Assembly: GCA_963703325.1 (NCBI GenBank)
Contig: OY969805.1
Location: forward strand, 1,178,001-1,242,000
Direction of reading: 5' to 3'
Length of the DNA stretch: 64,000 bases
Origin: Aquilonibacter sp963703325
GTDB lineage: Bacteria > Vulcanimicrobiota > Vulcanimicrobiia > Vulcanimicrobiales > Vulcanimicrobiaceae
Under the pieces are notes generated by a model. The model searched no databases. It saw nothing but the letters and a program-made list of their open reading frames with translations, and was not told the DNA's origin. The translations under genes and the position numbers were made by a program. Shown piece by piece: positions 32,886 to 40,930 of this stretch. How positions within the stretch are numbered: the stretch's first letter is position 1; every line of letters begins with the position of its first letter.

Positions 32886-35573
32886 TTGTCAACCGAGATT
32901 CTCATCTCGAGCGACCCGTGGGAAAACCGGGTTGCCATACTTGAGAACGGCACGTTAGCCGAACTCTACATCGAGCGCGAAGAGCGCGTCATCGGATCGA
33001 TCTACAAAGGAAAAGTTCAAAACGTTCTGCCCGGGATGGGTGCGGCATTCGTCGACATCGGCCTTGGGCGCAACGCTTTTCTCTATGTAGACGACATTAA
33101 TAAACAACCCCTGAACATTGGGGACGTCGAGATCACCCACGGTCATTCCGGATTCACCATCAGTGAGAAGGTGAAAAAGGGCGATGACGTGCTGGTGCAG
33201 ATCGTCAAAGAGCCGCGCGGCCTCAAGGGCGCGCGCATCTCCACCAACATCTCGCTGCCGGGTCGCTACCTGATCCTGATGCCGACCGGCAAGTACTCCG
33301 GCGTCTCGCGCAAGATCGAATCAGCCGACGAACGCAACCGCCTCAAAGCGGTGATGAAGCGGATCCGGCCCGAGGGCATGGCCACGGTGGTCCGCACCGC
33401 CGCGGCCGGCGTGAGCGAAGCGGAGCTGATCGCCGATCTCGGCGTGCTGATCCGCATGTGGCACGGCATCCTGGAGACGTTCAAGCGGGCACCGTCGCCG
33501 TCGCTGCTCCATCGCGACATGAACTTGGTCTACAAGGCGGCACGCGACTTCATTACCGCCGACGTCGACAAAGTGCTCATCGACGACGAAGACGAGTATC
33601 GAAAGGTTCGCGAGTTCTTGCAGCTGCTTGGACCGCAGTACCTCGATCGGGTGCAACATTACAATCACGGCCGCGATCTGTTCGACGACTACAAAGTCAC
33701 TGACGAACTGCAGCGTTTGCTCAAACCCAAGATCAATCTGCCCGCGGGCGGATCGATCGTCATCGAGTCGACCGAAGCGCTGACCGTCATCGACGTGAAC
33801 TCCGGCAAGTTTACCGGCGGCAAGAACCTCGAAGATACGATCGTCAAGACCAACATCGAGGCCGCCACCGAAATTGCGCGCCAAGTGCGCTTGCGCGATA
33901 TCGGCGGCATCATCGTGGTCGACTTCATCGACATGGCGTCGGAATCGGCGCGCACCAAGGTAATCAAAGCGCTCGAGGACGGGCTGCGCCGCGATCGGAC
34001 GCGCGCTACGATTCAGTCATTTTCGAACTTGGGCTTGCTCGAGTTCACGCGCAAGCGCATCGGCAAAGATTTGGGCGCGCAGCTGAGCGGCACGTGTCCG
34101 ACGTGTAGCGGCACCGGATCGGTGATGTCACCGCAGTCGGTCGCGATCGATACCCTGCGGCACGTTCGTCAAGACGGTCATCACGATCACGCGCATCATC
34201 CCGTGCTCGTCTATGCCGCACCGACGGTCGCCGCGCAGATGGAGTTCTGGTACGAAGACGAGGTGCTCGAGCTCGCCAAGGAGATGAACACCAAGATCCA
34301 CGTGCGCGTGGATCCAATGATGCATCCTGAACGCTCGCGCGTCGAACGCATCGCCAAACCGATCGAGCAGCTGCGCCCGATTCGCGTTGGTGACGAAGTC
34401 GAAGTTGACTTGCTGCCCGGCCGTCTCCCGAATCCGACGTCGGCGACCGCCGTCATCGGCGATCGCATCGTCGAAGTCGAGAACGCCGCCAACAACGCCG
34501 GGAACGTGGCGAAGATTCGCGTGCTCGATATCGACGACGAAGCCGATTATGTGCTCGCCGAACTCGTGGCGGCAGCCGTCGGTGAAGCCAAGAAGAAGCG
34601 TCGTCGCGGCGGCAAGCGCAAGGCCCCGCTGACCGCGTCCGAGCAAGCCGCGCAGCTGCGCGAGCTGGCCGAAGAAGCGGCATCGCAGCAACAAGCGCGT
34701 CCGCCGATCGGCATCACCACGGTCACCGAAGAGGAAGAGGCCGAAGATCCGGCGCTCGTGGCTGAAGCTCGAGGCGAGCACCAGCCCGATGCGATCATCA
34801 TCAATGAAAATGAAGCGCGCGAAGGCGATGGCTCGCGCAGCAAGCGTCGCCGTCGCCGGCGCCGCCGTGGACGCGGTGGTCGCGGGAACGGCGAGCAGCA
34901 GCGCTTTGACGTTGCCGCGCAAGTCGGCATCACGCCGCAAAGCGCCGCCGCGCAAACCGAGTTTGACGACGAGGACGAAGACGAAGACGACGAGGCGCAG
35001 CCGGCCGTTCACGCGACGGCTGTCCCGAGCACCAACGGCGAAACCGGAGGCAAACGCCGTCGCCGGCGGCGTCGTCGCCGCGGACGCGGTGGCGCTGGTC
35101 CGATCAGCGAGCAGCAGCATCAGGAAGGCTTGACCGGTTCGCTGCCGATGAGTCCATCGGTTCCGGATCGTCACGTGTTCCGCGTTGACCCACACGGCTC
35201 GGCACAGCCGACCGGCATGACCGCGCCGCGCGAACCGTCGCGTGCAATCGCGCCGATTCGTAAAGCCAAACCGCCGGCAGTCGACGCGCCGCCGCCGCAT
35301 CTCACGTTTCCAGCGGAAGAAATCAGTCACGCCACACCGACGCGTCGCCGTCGCACGCGCACGAGCGGTGTTGCGGGTGAACTCGAAACGACGGTCATGC
35401 AGGCATTGCCGGCACCGGCCGAAGACAAGCCGAAGCGCACGCGCAAGAAGGCCGAACCGGCTGCCGACGGCGAGACTGCGCCCAAAAAGAAAGCTAGCGG
35501 CGTAAAGAAAACGTCGACGCGCAAGAAGAGCACGTCGACGTCGACCGGATCGCGAAAGAAGAAAACCAGCTAG
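32886..35573 (+). CDS. rne: ribonuclease E/G with extended disordered tail
   Basis: The 895-residue enzyme starts at TTG 32886, six bases after GAGG. The S1 domain (about 35-125: IGSIYKGKVQNVLPGMGAAF) leads into the catalytic core with VIDVNSGKFTGG and GIIVVDFIDM, which supply the metal-binding aspartates. The zinc-link CPTCSGTG follows. From about residue 570 the protein is disordered: Arg-rich blocks (KRRRRRRRRGRGGRGNG and a second copy), an acidic block (DDEDEDEDDEAQ) and a Lys/Ser/Thr tail. Arg-rich blocks in RNase E bind RNA or degradosome partners. It processes and degrades RNA at the membrane. A RraB-like candidate inhibitor is encoded at 47.4 kb. Confidence 0.95.
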   Translation: MSTEILISSDPWENRVAILENGTLAELYIEREERVIGSIYKGKVQNVLPGMGAAFVDIGLGRNAFLYVDDINKQPLNIGDVEITHGHSGFTISEKVKKGDDVLVQIVKEPRGLKGARISTNISLPGRYLILMPTGKYSGVSRKIESADERNRLKAVMKRIRPEGMATVVRTAAAGVSEAELIADLGVLIRMWHGILETFKRAPSPSLLHRDMNLVYKAARDFITADVDKVLIDDEDEYRKVREFLQLLGPQYLDRVQHYNHGRDLFDDYKVTDELQRLLKPKINLPAGGSIVIESTEALTVIDVNSGKFTGGKNLEDTIVKTNIEAATEIARQVRLRDIGGIIVVDFIDMASESARTKVIKALEDGLRRDRTRATIQSFSNLGLLEFTRKRIGKDLGAQLSGTCPTCSGTGSVMSPQSVAIDTLRHVRQDGHHDHAHHPVLVYAAPTVAAQMEFWYEDEVLELAKEMNTKIHVRVDPMMHPERSRVERIAKPIEQLRPIRVGDEVEVDLLPGRLPNPTSATAVIGDRIVEVENAANNAGNVAKIRVLDIDDEADYVLAELVAAAVGEAKKKRRRGGKRKAPLTASEQAAQLRELAEEAASQQQARPPIGITTVTEEEEAEDPALVAEARGEHQPDAIIINENEAREGDGSRSKRRRRRRRRGRGGRGNGEQQRFDVAAQVGITPQSAAAQTEFDDEDEDEDDEAQPAVHATAVPSTNGETGGKRRRRRRRRRGRGGAGPISEQQHQEGLTGSLPMSPSVPDRHVFRVDPHGSAQPTGMTAPREPSRAIAPIRKAKPPAVDAPPPHLTFPAEEISHATPTRRRRTRTSGVAGELETTVMQALPAPAEDKPKRTRKKAEPAADGETAPKKKASGVKKTSTRKKSTSTSTGSRKKKTS

Positions 35574-35576
35574 AAG

Positions 35577-35900
35577 CTAGCTCGGCGATGGATGGGGGGT
35601 GGCCGGCGATGCGTTCGGCAACACCTTGATTCGCGTCGCCTCTTCCGGCGTGCACGTGCGCATGGTCACGTCGCCGCGGTCATAGTAGTAGCGCGTTACC
35701 GGGCCCATTTCCGTAGGAACATTTGTCGGGTTCTCATGTGCAGCAGTAACCGCTTTGCGCACGGCATCGCTGCTGAAATAATATGAGAAACACCGGCCCG
35801 CAGTTAGGGTGATGATGGGATTTGGGGTCGGTGGCTGGCTTGCCGCGATTAGCGCGAGGTATGCGATCAGGACGCTGAGGCGCAACGATGTGACTCTCAC
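35577..35900 (-). CDS. small secreted protein of unknown function
   Basis: The 107-residue product begins with a signal-like segment (TSLRLSVLIAYLALIAASQP) and continues as a mature domain with two cysteines (AGRCFSYYFSSDAV, TMRTCTPEEATRIK). The GTG at 35900 overlaps the upstream lipoprotein stop, so the two are probably co-translated. GC content is lower than in the RNase gene next door. No family is recognised. Confidence 0.55.
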   Translation of the reverse strand: MRVTSLRLSVLIAYLALIAASQPPTPNPIITLTAGRCFSYYFSSDAVRKAVTAAHENPTNVPTEMGPVTRYYYDRGDVTMRTCTPEEATRIKVLPNASPATPHPSPS

Positions 35901-36487
35901 GGGCGAGGACCTGACAGCAAGGGCTCGCCGTGGCACAGGCCGCAGGCACCCCCCGTGCCGTTATACTGGTCCTCGCCGGTCTCCCCGTCTGAATCGGTGA
36001 TCATGCCGGTGTATGCTCCAGTCGAATCATAGAACCCGAACGTGAAGGCTTGACCCGATGGCAAGTTGTTAACAAAAATTATTGTCGTGTCCCCGCCTAT
36101 AGTCATCGTCTCATACGTTGTCACGCCCCCGATTGTGAGCCACGCGGTAACCGTCGTGCCTTCCGGCATAGCTCCAACATTGGCTTGCAGGCTGTTGGTG
36201 CCGTTTGGCATCGCAATGACGTTGCCACTTCCTATCATGCCATTTGAGCAGATTCCGAGGCAACTACCGGTCGCGTCGACATGGTACCGATGTTGAAAAA
36301 CGGCGAGTTGCTGCGAGTTCATGGGCTGCATTCCCCGAGCGTCCAGAACGACGCGACCTACCTCGCCCGTCGTCATTCCGGGCTGAGTCGAGGGATCAAA
36401 TGAGCCAGCTGCGGTGCTCGAACAGGCAACGAGTGATGCGAGAAGCACGAGAATAAGAAACCTTTTGGCACTCAAGGAACGGCTCAT
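35897..36487 (-). CDS. lipoprotein with C-terminal CxxCH motif
   Basis: The 196-residue protein has a lipoprotein signal (FLILVLLASLVACSS, lipobox LVAC) and a beta-rich domain. TTVTAWLTIGGVTTYETMTI and IFVNNLPSGQAFTFGFYDST suggest an immunoglobulin-like fold. The C-terminus GGACGLCHGEPLL holds a CxxCH pentapeptide, the covalent heme c attachment motif; an earlier CLGIC pair could form a disulfide. A single terminal CxxCH with no distal ligand is unusual, so heme binding is unproven. AAGGAG lies nine bases before the ATG. It is AT-richer than its neighbours and lies between repeats, consistent with recent acquisition. Confidence 0.65.
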   Translation of the reverse strand: MSRSLSAKRFLILVLLASLVACSSTAAGSFDPSTQPGMTTGEVGRVVLDARGMQPMNSQQLAVFQHRYHVDATGSCLGICSNGMIGSGNVIAMPNGTNSLQANVGAMPEGTTVTAWLTIGGVTTYETMTIGGDTTIIFVNNLPSGQAFTFGFYDSTGAYTGMITDSDGETGEDQYNGTGGACGLCHGEPLLSGPRP

Positions 36488-36594
36488 ACTACAACTCCTT
36501 GCTAATAGCGAATGTCCCTGCGGCCAAACAATAAGCCACACTCAAACGACGCCAGTGCCCGTTATATGGCTCGGACGGCCATGCCGTACATGAT

Positions 36595-36624
36595 AAAGAG
36601 CCCGACGGTTACGCCAGGCTCTTT
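36595..36624. terminator. terminator-like inverted repeat
   Basis: AAAGAGCC and GGCTCTTT form an 8-bp stem around a 14-base loop. It lies between the small membrane protein gene and the lipoprotein gene and could end transcription of the ftsEX operon. The T run is short, so confidence is moderate. Confidence 0.4.
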
Positions 36625-36636
36625 GCTCGTCGCGTT

Positions 36637-36677
36637 TCCCTCGACTTCGGGGCTCCGCCCCTACGCTCGGGATGACA
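36637..36677 (-). repeat. dispersed CHPERSR-type repeat, copy 2
   Basis: In reverse orientation it opens with TGTCATCCCGAGCGTAG (at 36677) and closes with AAGTCGAGGGA (at 36637). It lies in intergenic sequence. Confidence 0.85.
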
Positions 36678-36694
36678 AGGAGTAGATAGCTACA

Positions 36695-36850
36695 TCAGCG
36701 TCTCACAAACATGATGTAAAATGCTGCGAACACCAAGACGATTCCAATATTCACGATGAGTCGCTCCCAGAATCGGCTTCTGAAGAACGCGACATCTACG
36801 CCAACGATGACCGCTGCCATCGCCGCGACGTAAAGCACGATAACTATCAC
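36695..36850 (-). CDS. 51-residue two-helix membrane protein
   Basis: Read from the GTG at 36850, the product has a first helix (VIVLYVAAMAAVIVGVDVAF), a short FFRSRFWERL loop, and a second helix (IVNIGIVLVFAAFYIMFV), ending RR. The pattern VD-x2-FF-R-x-RF-x-RL-x-NIG is what I would expect of small conserved membrane proteins, rather than chance. It lies 45 bases after the second S41 protease gene in the same direction, so it may be the last gene of the ftsEX operon. The region directly upstream of the start is a dispersed repeat, and an alternative GTG at 36859 extends into it. No function is known. Confidence 0.7.
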   Translation of the reverse strand: MIVIVLYVAAMAAVIVGVDVAFFRSRFWERLIVNIGIVLVFAAFYIMFVRR

Positions 36851-36860
36851 TCTGCCCACC

Positions 36861-36886
36861 GCTTCGCGGCTACGCTCGGGATGACA
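36861..36886 (-). repeat. dispersed CHPERSR-type repeat, copy 3 (partial)
   Basis: Reverse-oriented TGTCATCCCGAGCGTAGC followed by CGCGAAGC. It lies between the S41 gene and the small membrane protein and lacks the GTCGAGGGA end. Confidence 0.75.
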
Positions 36887-36895
36887 AAAGCAGCG

Positions 36896-38257
36896 CTACT
36901 CGGCGCTGCCGTTGATTTGGCTCAAGTGTGCGACGCGGTCGTCAACGTACTGCATCGCGCGCCGCAACTGCGGGTCGGTCTTGGGATCGCCGAAGCGGGC
37001 GCTGCGCGGTTCGGCAATGATGATATCCGGATCGATGCCGAGATGGTTGATATCACGATTGTGCGGCGTGAGATAGCGCGCGGTCGTGATCTTCACCGCT
37101 GAGCCGTCGGGTAGCGGATAGATCGTCTGCACGACGCCTTTACCGAAGGTCCGCGTGCCGATCAACGTGCCGACGCCCGAATCCTGAATCGCGCCCGAAG
37201 TGATCTCCGACGCCGACGCGGTGAACTGATTGACCAGCACCGCGAGCGGCACTGGCGGGATCGCCGTGTCGTTAGCTTCCAGCGTCGTGATGTTCGAGCC
37301 GCGTGATTCCACCGAGACGATCGGTCCCGACGAAATGAACTTCGAGCTCACACCGACCGCGGCATTGAGATAACCGCCGCCGTTATTGCGCAGATCGAGA
37401 ATATACGAGCGCGCACCCTTCTTTTGCAGGCGATCCAACGCGGCGGTGAGCTCCGCGGTTGTATCGCGGCCGAAGACCGTCAGTGCGACATAGCCGATGT
37501 TGTTCGGCAGCATTTTATCGAACACGCTGAGTTGATGGATTTTCGCGCGCGTGATCGTGATCGGCGCAAGTGATTTTCCGTCACGCTGCAGCGTGATCGA
37601 GACCTTCGTGCCCTCTTTGCCGCGCAGATGCGCGCTCGCGCGGTCGATCGACCAACCCTTCGTCGATGCGCCGTCGATGGCGGTAATGAGATCGTCTTGC
37701 TGCACGCCGAGCTTGTCGGCCGGGCCGTCGGGCACGACGTCGCTGACCGCGATGAATTTGCTCGTGTCATCCTCTTGGATTACGATGCCGGTTCCGCCGA
37801 AATCCGATCCGTCGAGCCCGGTATTGAGTTCGGCATAGTCTTTCGGATCGAGAAAAACCGTGTACCGGTCGTGCACGGAGTTCAGCATGCCGGCAATCGC
37901 CGAGTAGGTGAGATCGGTCGCCGAAACTTTTTTGCCGGCGGCGCGCTGGCCGTCTTCGACGGTCAGTTCGATCGCGCGCACGTTGGCGTCGTCGGCGCCC
38001 GCATGGAACATCGGGATCTTGGCGCTGACATGATGCTTCCCAAGAACGTAAACCACGCCGGCGCGAGCGCCGTCGAGCACTTGCTGATCGTCGACTTTCT
38101 TATAGAATTCGCCGGTCAAATCTTTATAGGTGGTCGTGATTTCGTTGGCTTGCGCGGGACTGACCGTGGCAAGCGGCGTCGCGGCCGACGCTGCAATGTG
38201 CACGAGCAAACCGGCGGCAATGCCGCCCACGAGGGCGAGGGAGAGAAGGCGCTTCAT
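36896..38257 (-). CDS. carboxy-terminal processing protease (S41, CtpA-like), second copy
   Basis: The 453-residue protein has a signal peptide (to about residue 26), an S41 N-terminal helical region, a PDZ domain (about 150-235: FGGTGIVIQEDDTSKFIAVS, DVVPDGPADKLGVQQDD) and the protease domain. The catalytic serine is in NQFTASASEI and the lysine in RTFGKGVVQTIY. CtpA-type enzymes cleave periplasmic substrates, including peptidoglycan hydrolases and their activators. It lies ten bases after a paralogous S41 gene and downstream of a FtsEX/M23 module, so murein hydrolase control is a plausible job. Confidence 0.93.
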   Translation of the reverse strand: MKRLLSLALVGGIAAGLLVHIAASAATPLATVSPAQANEITTTYKDLTGEFYKKVDDQQVLDGARAGVVYVLGKHHVSAKIPMFHAGADDANVRAIELTVEDGQRAAGKKVSATDLTYSAIAGMLNSVHDRYTVFLDPKDYAELNTGLDGSDFGGTGIVIQEDDTSKFIAVSDVVPDGPADKLGVQQDDLITAIDGASTKGWSIDRASAHLRGKEGTKVSITLQRDGKSLAPITITRAKIHQLSVFDKMLPNNIGYVALTVFGRDTTAELTAALDRLQKKGARSYILDLRNNGGGYLNAAVGVSSKFISSGPIVSVESRGSNITTLEANDTAIPPVPLAVLVNQFTASASEITSGAIQDSGVGTLIGTRTFGKGVVQTIYPLPDGSAVKITTARYLTPHNRDINHLGIDPDIIIAEPRSARFGDPKTDPQLRRAMQYVDDRVAHLSQINGSAE

Positions 38258-38267
38258 GGTGACCGAT

Positions 38268-39677
38268 CTATTGAAGGAGTTGTGCGAGTTGAGCCTTAGC
38301 GGCGGCGAGCTGCTTGTCGTTGGGACCGTCGAGCGGCACGTCGTCGCCTTGCGGAACGGTAACGTCCGGGGTAATACCTTTGTGTTGAATCTCGCGCCCG
38401 AGCGGGGTGAGATACCGCTGGGTCGTGATCTTCAACGCACCACCGTCGGGCATGTCGTAGATACTTTGGATGACGCCCTTCCCGAAGGTTTTCGTTCCGA
38501 CGATCTTGGCGAGGTGGTAGTCCTGTAACGCACCGGCCGTAATCTCGGATGCGCTGGCGGTATAACGGTTGACCAGGACGACGAGCGGTTGGCCGCCGAT
38601 CGCGTCGCCTAACGCCTCTTCGACCTGACGATGGCCCTCGCGATCGATCGTCGAGACGATCGTTCCTTGCGGGATGAACAGACTCGAGATCTTGATCGCG
38701 GCTTCGACCAGACCGCCGCCGTTGAAGCGCAGGTCGAGGATGTAGCCTTTCGCGTTATGGGCCTTCCCGTAGAGCAGCGCGTTCTTCACTTCGTCGGGCG
38801 ACGTCGAGCCGAAGTCGGTGAGACGGATGTACTCATATCCGTCTTTTTCCATGTTCTTCACGACCGTCGGCACGTGAATGATGGCGCGGGTAATCGTCCA
38901 GTGCCGTTCGCCCGGCTTCTTGTACGGGTGGGTGGTGAGCGCGACGTGCGAGCCCGCTTCACCGCGGATCCAACGTTCGATCACGTCGATCGGCACGCCG
39001 TGCACGCTGCGACCGTCGACCGTGTCGACGACTTCGCCCGGCTTCATGCCGGCGAGCGCGGCTGGTGCGCCGTCGATCGGCTGCAACACGACCTCGCCGT
39101 CCTTAAATTGCAAAATATAGACGCCGATGCCGCCGAAATCCCCGCCGTTGAGCGACTCTTGGAGACTTTGAATTTCTTTGGGCGTCAGGTAGACGGTGTA
39201 GGGATCGTCGACCGAATTCATCACGCCGCTGAGCGCCGCTTCGGTCAATCCGGTCGTTGCGCTCGCGCCGAGTTGCTTTCCATAGGTGCGCTGCGCATAG
39301 GTCACGACGCTCGCCATGCGCTGCGCGTCTTCACCGGGGTCGCCGCTTGCCGTTTCGTCCGGCAGCGTCGGATGCGCGACGTGATTGCTCTGCAGATATT
39401 TGGTTAGCGCTTGCGTCTCACCGTGGAACGGCGTTTGCGGGCTGAACGGCTTGTAATACTGCGTTTGCAGATCGGTGAGCTCTTTCTCGAAAAGTTCGGC
39501 CGGTGGAACGTTCGCATCGCTTCCGTCGCGGGCGACGCCCGCATCGTTGACGCTGACGTTCACGACAGGCCGCACCGTAACGGCTTCGATATTGCGCAGC
39601 CAAAGCGAAAGCGCGCCGACGAGGACGACGACGAGAACCACGAGCGCCGCCATCAGCGCCCTGAACTTACCGGTCAT
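38268..39677 (-). CDS. carboxy-terminal processing protease (S41, CtpA-like), first copy
   Basis: The product of about 469 residues has an N-terminal membrane anchor (ALMAALVVLVVVLVGALSLW). A longer spacer follows, then the PDZ domain (FGGIGVYILQFKDGEVVLQP) and an S41 domain with serine in NRYTASASEI and lysine in KTFGKGVIQSIY. It is a clear paralogue of the downstream copy but is anchored rather than exported. I start at the ATG at 39677 because a TATGAT box sits seven bases before it and overlaps the alternative ATG at 39689. That gives this gene its own promoter within the larger minus-strand gene series. Confidence 0.92.
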   Translation of the reverse strand: MTGKFRALMAALVVLVVVLVGALSLWLRNIEAVTVRPVVNVSVNDAGVARDGSDANVPPAELFEKELTDLQTQYYKPFSPQTPFHGETQALTKYLQSNHVAHPTLPDETASGDPGEDAQRMASVVTYAQRTYGKQLGASATTGLTEAALSGVMNSVDDPYTVYLTPKEIQSLQESLNGGDFGGIGVYILQFKDGEVVLQPIDGAPAALAGMKPGEVVDTVDGRSVHGVPIDVIERWIRGEAGSHVALTTHPYKKPGERHWTITRAIIHVPTVVKNMEKDGYEYIRLTDFGSTSPDEVKNALLYGKAHNAKGYILDLRFNGGGLVEAAIKISSLFIPQGTIVSTIDREGHRQVEEALGDAIGGQPLVVLVNRYTASASEITAGALQDYHLAKIVGTKTFGKGVIQSIYDMPDGGALKITTQRYLTPLGREIQHKGITPDVTVPQGDDVPLDGPNDKQLAAAKAQLAQLLQ

Positions 39678-39684
39678 GGGATCG

Positions 39685-39690
39685 ATCATA
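39685..39690 (-). promoter_or_regulatory. -10 box TATGAT for a leaderless S41 mRNA
   Basis: The box ends seven bases before the ATG at 39677, the same spacing seen at 428, 13121 and 46820. The -35 region is weak. It is the main reason for choosing the shorter start. Confidence 0.45.
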
Positions 39691-39730
39691 CCCGCCTAGC
39701 TTAACGAAGGGTGGGGTACATTCCGTTTCT

Positions 39731-40930
39731 TTACGGCGAATGTAGCCGCGTCGCGGGGTCGACCGGCTTGCCGTTGATGCGGATTTCGAAGTGGACGTGC
39801 GGCCCGGTGCACTCGCCGGTGCAGCCGACCGCTCCGATGGCTTGTCCCTGCTTGACTTGCTGTCCGGCGGAAACGTAGAACGCCGAGAGGTGCCCGTAGC
39901 CGGTCGAATAGCCGCCGCCGTCATCGATCAAAATGTAGTTGCCGTAACCGCCGTACCACTGTGCCATGATGACGGTTCCGCCGGCCGCGGCCGTGATCGT
40001 CGTGCCGGTCGGTGCCGCGATGTCGAGTCCTTGGTGAAATTCGGGCGCGCCGCCGAACGGGTTGGAACGCCAGCCGAAGGGCGACGTGATCGTGCCGGAA
40101 AGCGGCCACGCAAAGACGCCGTGCGGGCCGGAGGGTACCGCGGTGCCGGCAATCCCTTCGGCCTTGCGCTGCGCTTCGAGTTCGCGCGCGCGCTGCTGAA
40201 TCAAGGCCTCGAGTTGGGCTTCCTCGGACGCCGAAAGATCTTCCATCTGGGCGACTTCGCTTGCAACGTGGCGCCGCTGGTCATCGGCCACCGCGACGAG
40301 ATTGCGCCGTTCGTCCGCGAGCGCCGCGAGTTGATTTTTCGTGCGCGCCTGATCCTGTTCTTCGCTGCCCAGCTCGAGTTGGGTGCGCTGTAAGTTGGCT
40401 TGAACGTCGGCAACGTGCTGCTCGGCCATGCGCCGCTCGCGCACCGCGCTCTCGTTGGCGTTGATGAGCAGCCGCAAATCTTCCCAGCGTTCGACGAACT
40501 CGGTGAAGGAATGCGCCGAGAGTAACACGCCGGTGTAGCTCAGATCGCCGTTTTCGTAGATGTCGACAAGCCGGCGGCGCAAGGCCTGGTCATGCATTTC
40601 CAGCGAGCGTTGCGCGGCGCGCAGCTGTACGGTATTCCAGTCGGCTTTGCGCTCGGTCGAGTCTTCTTGGGACGTAATGTCGTCGAGGTGGGTGCTGACC
40701 TGACCGATCGCCGTGTTGGTCTCGTTGAGTTGCTGCTGCAGCCCCTGCACCTTCACCGTTGCAGCGTTGAGTTGCGCCCGCTTGGCATGAAGCTTTGCCG
40801 CAATGGCCGCAGCCTTCTCACGCTGGGCCTCGATGCGCTGTTGGAGCGACGAGGTTTTCGCGCTCGCAAACGACGGAACGGCGGCGATTAGCAGAATGCA
40901 GAGCATCGTTCTGATGGGCGAGCTGGTCAT
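39731..40930 (-). CDS. EnvC-like murein hydrolase activator (coiled coil plus M23/LytM)
   Basis: The 399-residue protein has a signal peptide (to about residue 24) and long coiled coils (about 25-120 and 150-255: KTSSLQQRIEAQREKAAAIA, QLAALADERRNLVAVADDQR). The C-terminal LytM domain has the zinc ligands in FHQGLDIAAPTG and GPHVHFEIRING. Architecture and length match EnvC/PcsB, partners of FtsX that open amidase or hydrolase sites during septation. Here FHQGLD and HVHFE are intact, so the domain may be catalytic as well as regulatory. It overlaps the upstream GGDEF regulator gene through ATGA and belongs to the ftsEX operon. Confidence 0.93.
   Translation of the reverse strand: MTSSPIRTMLCILLIAAVPSFASAKTSSLQQRIEAQREKAAAIAAKLHAKRAQLNAATVKVQGLQQQLNETNTAIGQVSTHLDDITSQEDSTERKADWNTVQLRAAQRSLEMHDQALRRRLVDIYENGDLSYTGVLLSAHSFTEFVERWEDLRLLINANESAVRERRMAEQHVADVQANLQRTQLELGSEEQDQARTKNQLAALADERRNLVAVADDQRRHVASEVAQMEDLSASEEAQLEALIQQRARELEAQRKAEGIAGTAVPSGPHGVFAWPLSGTITSPFGWRSNPFGGAPEFHQGLDIAAPTGTTITAAAGGTVIMAQWYGGYGNYILIDDGGGYSTGYGHLSAFYVSAGQQVKQGQAIGAVGCTGECTGPHVHFEIRINGKPVDPATRLHSP

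Noticed and set aside
35897..36487. Assigning the CxxCH lipoprotein as a definite cytochrome c
   Set aside because: A single CxxCH at the extreme C-terminus without an obvious second axial ligand can occur by chance; kept only as a possibility.
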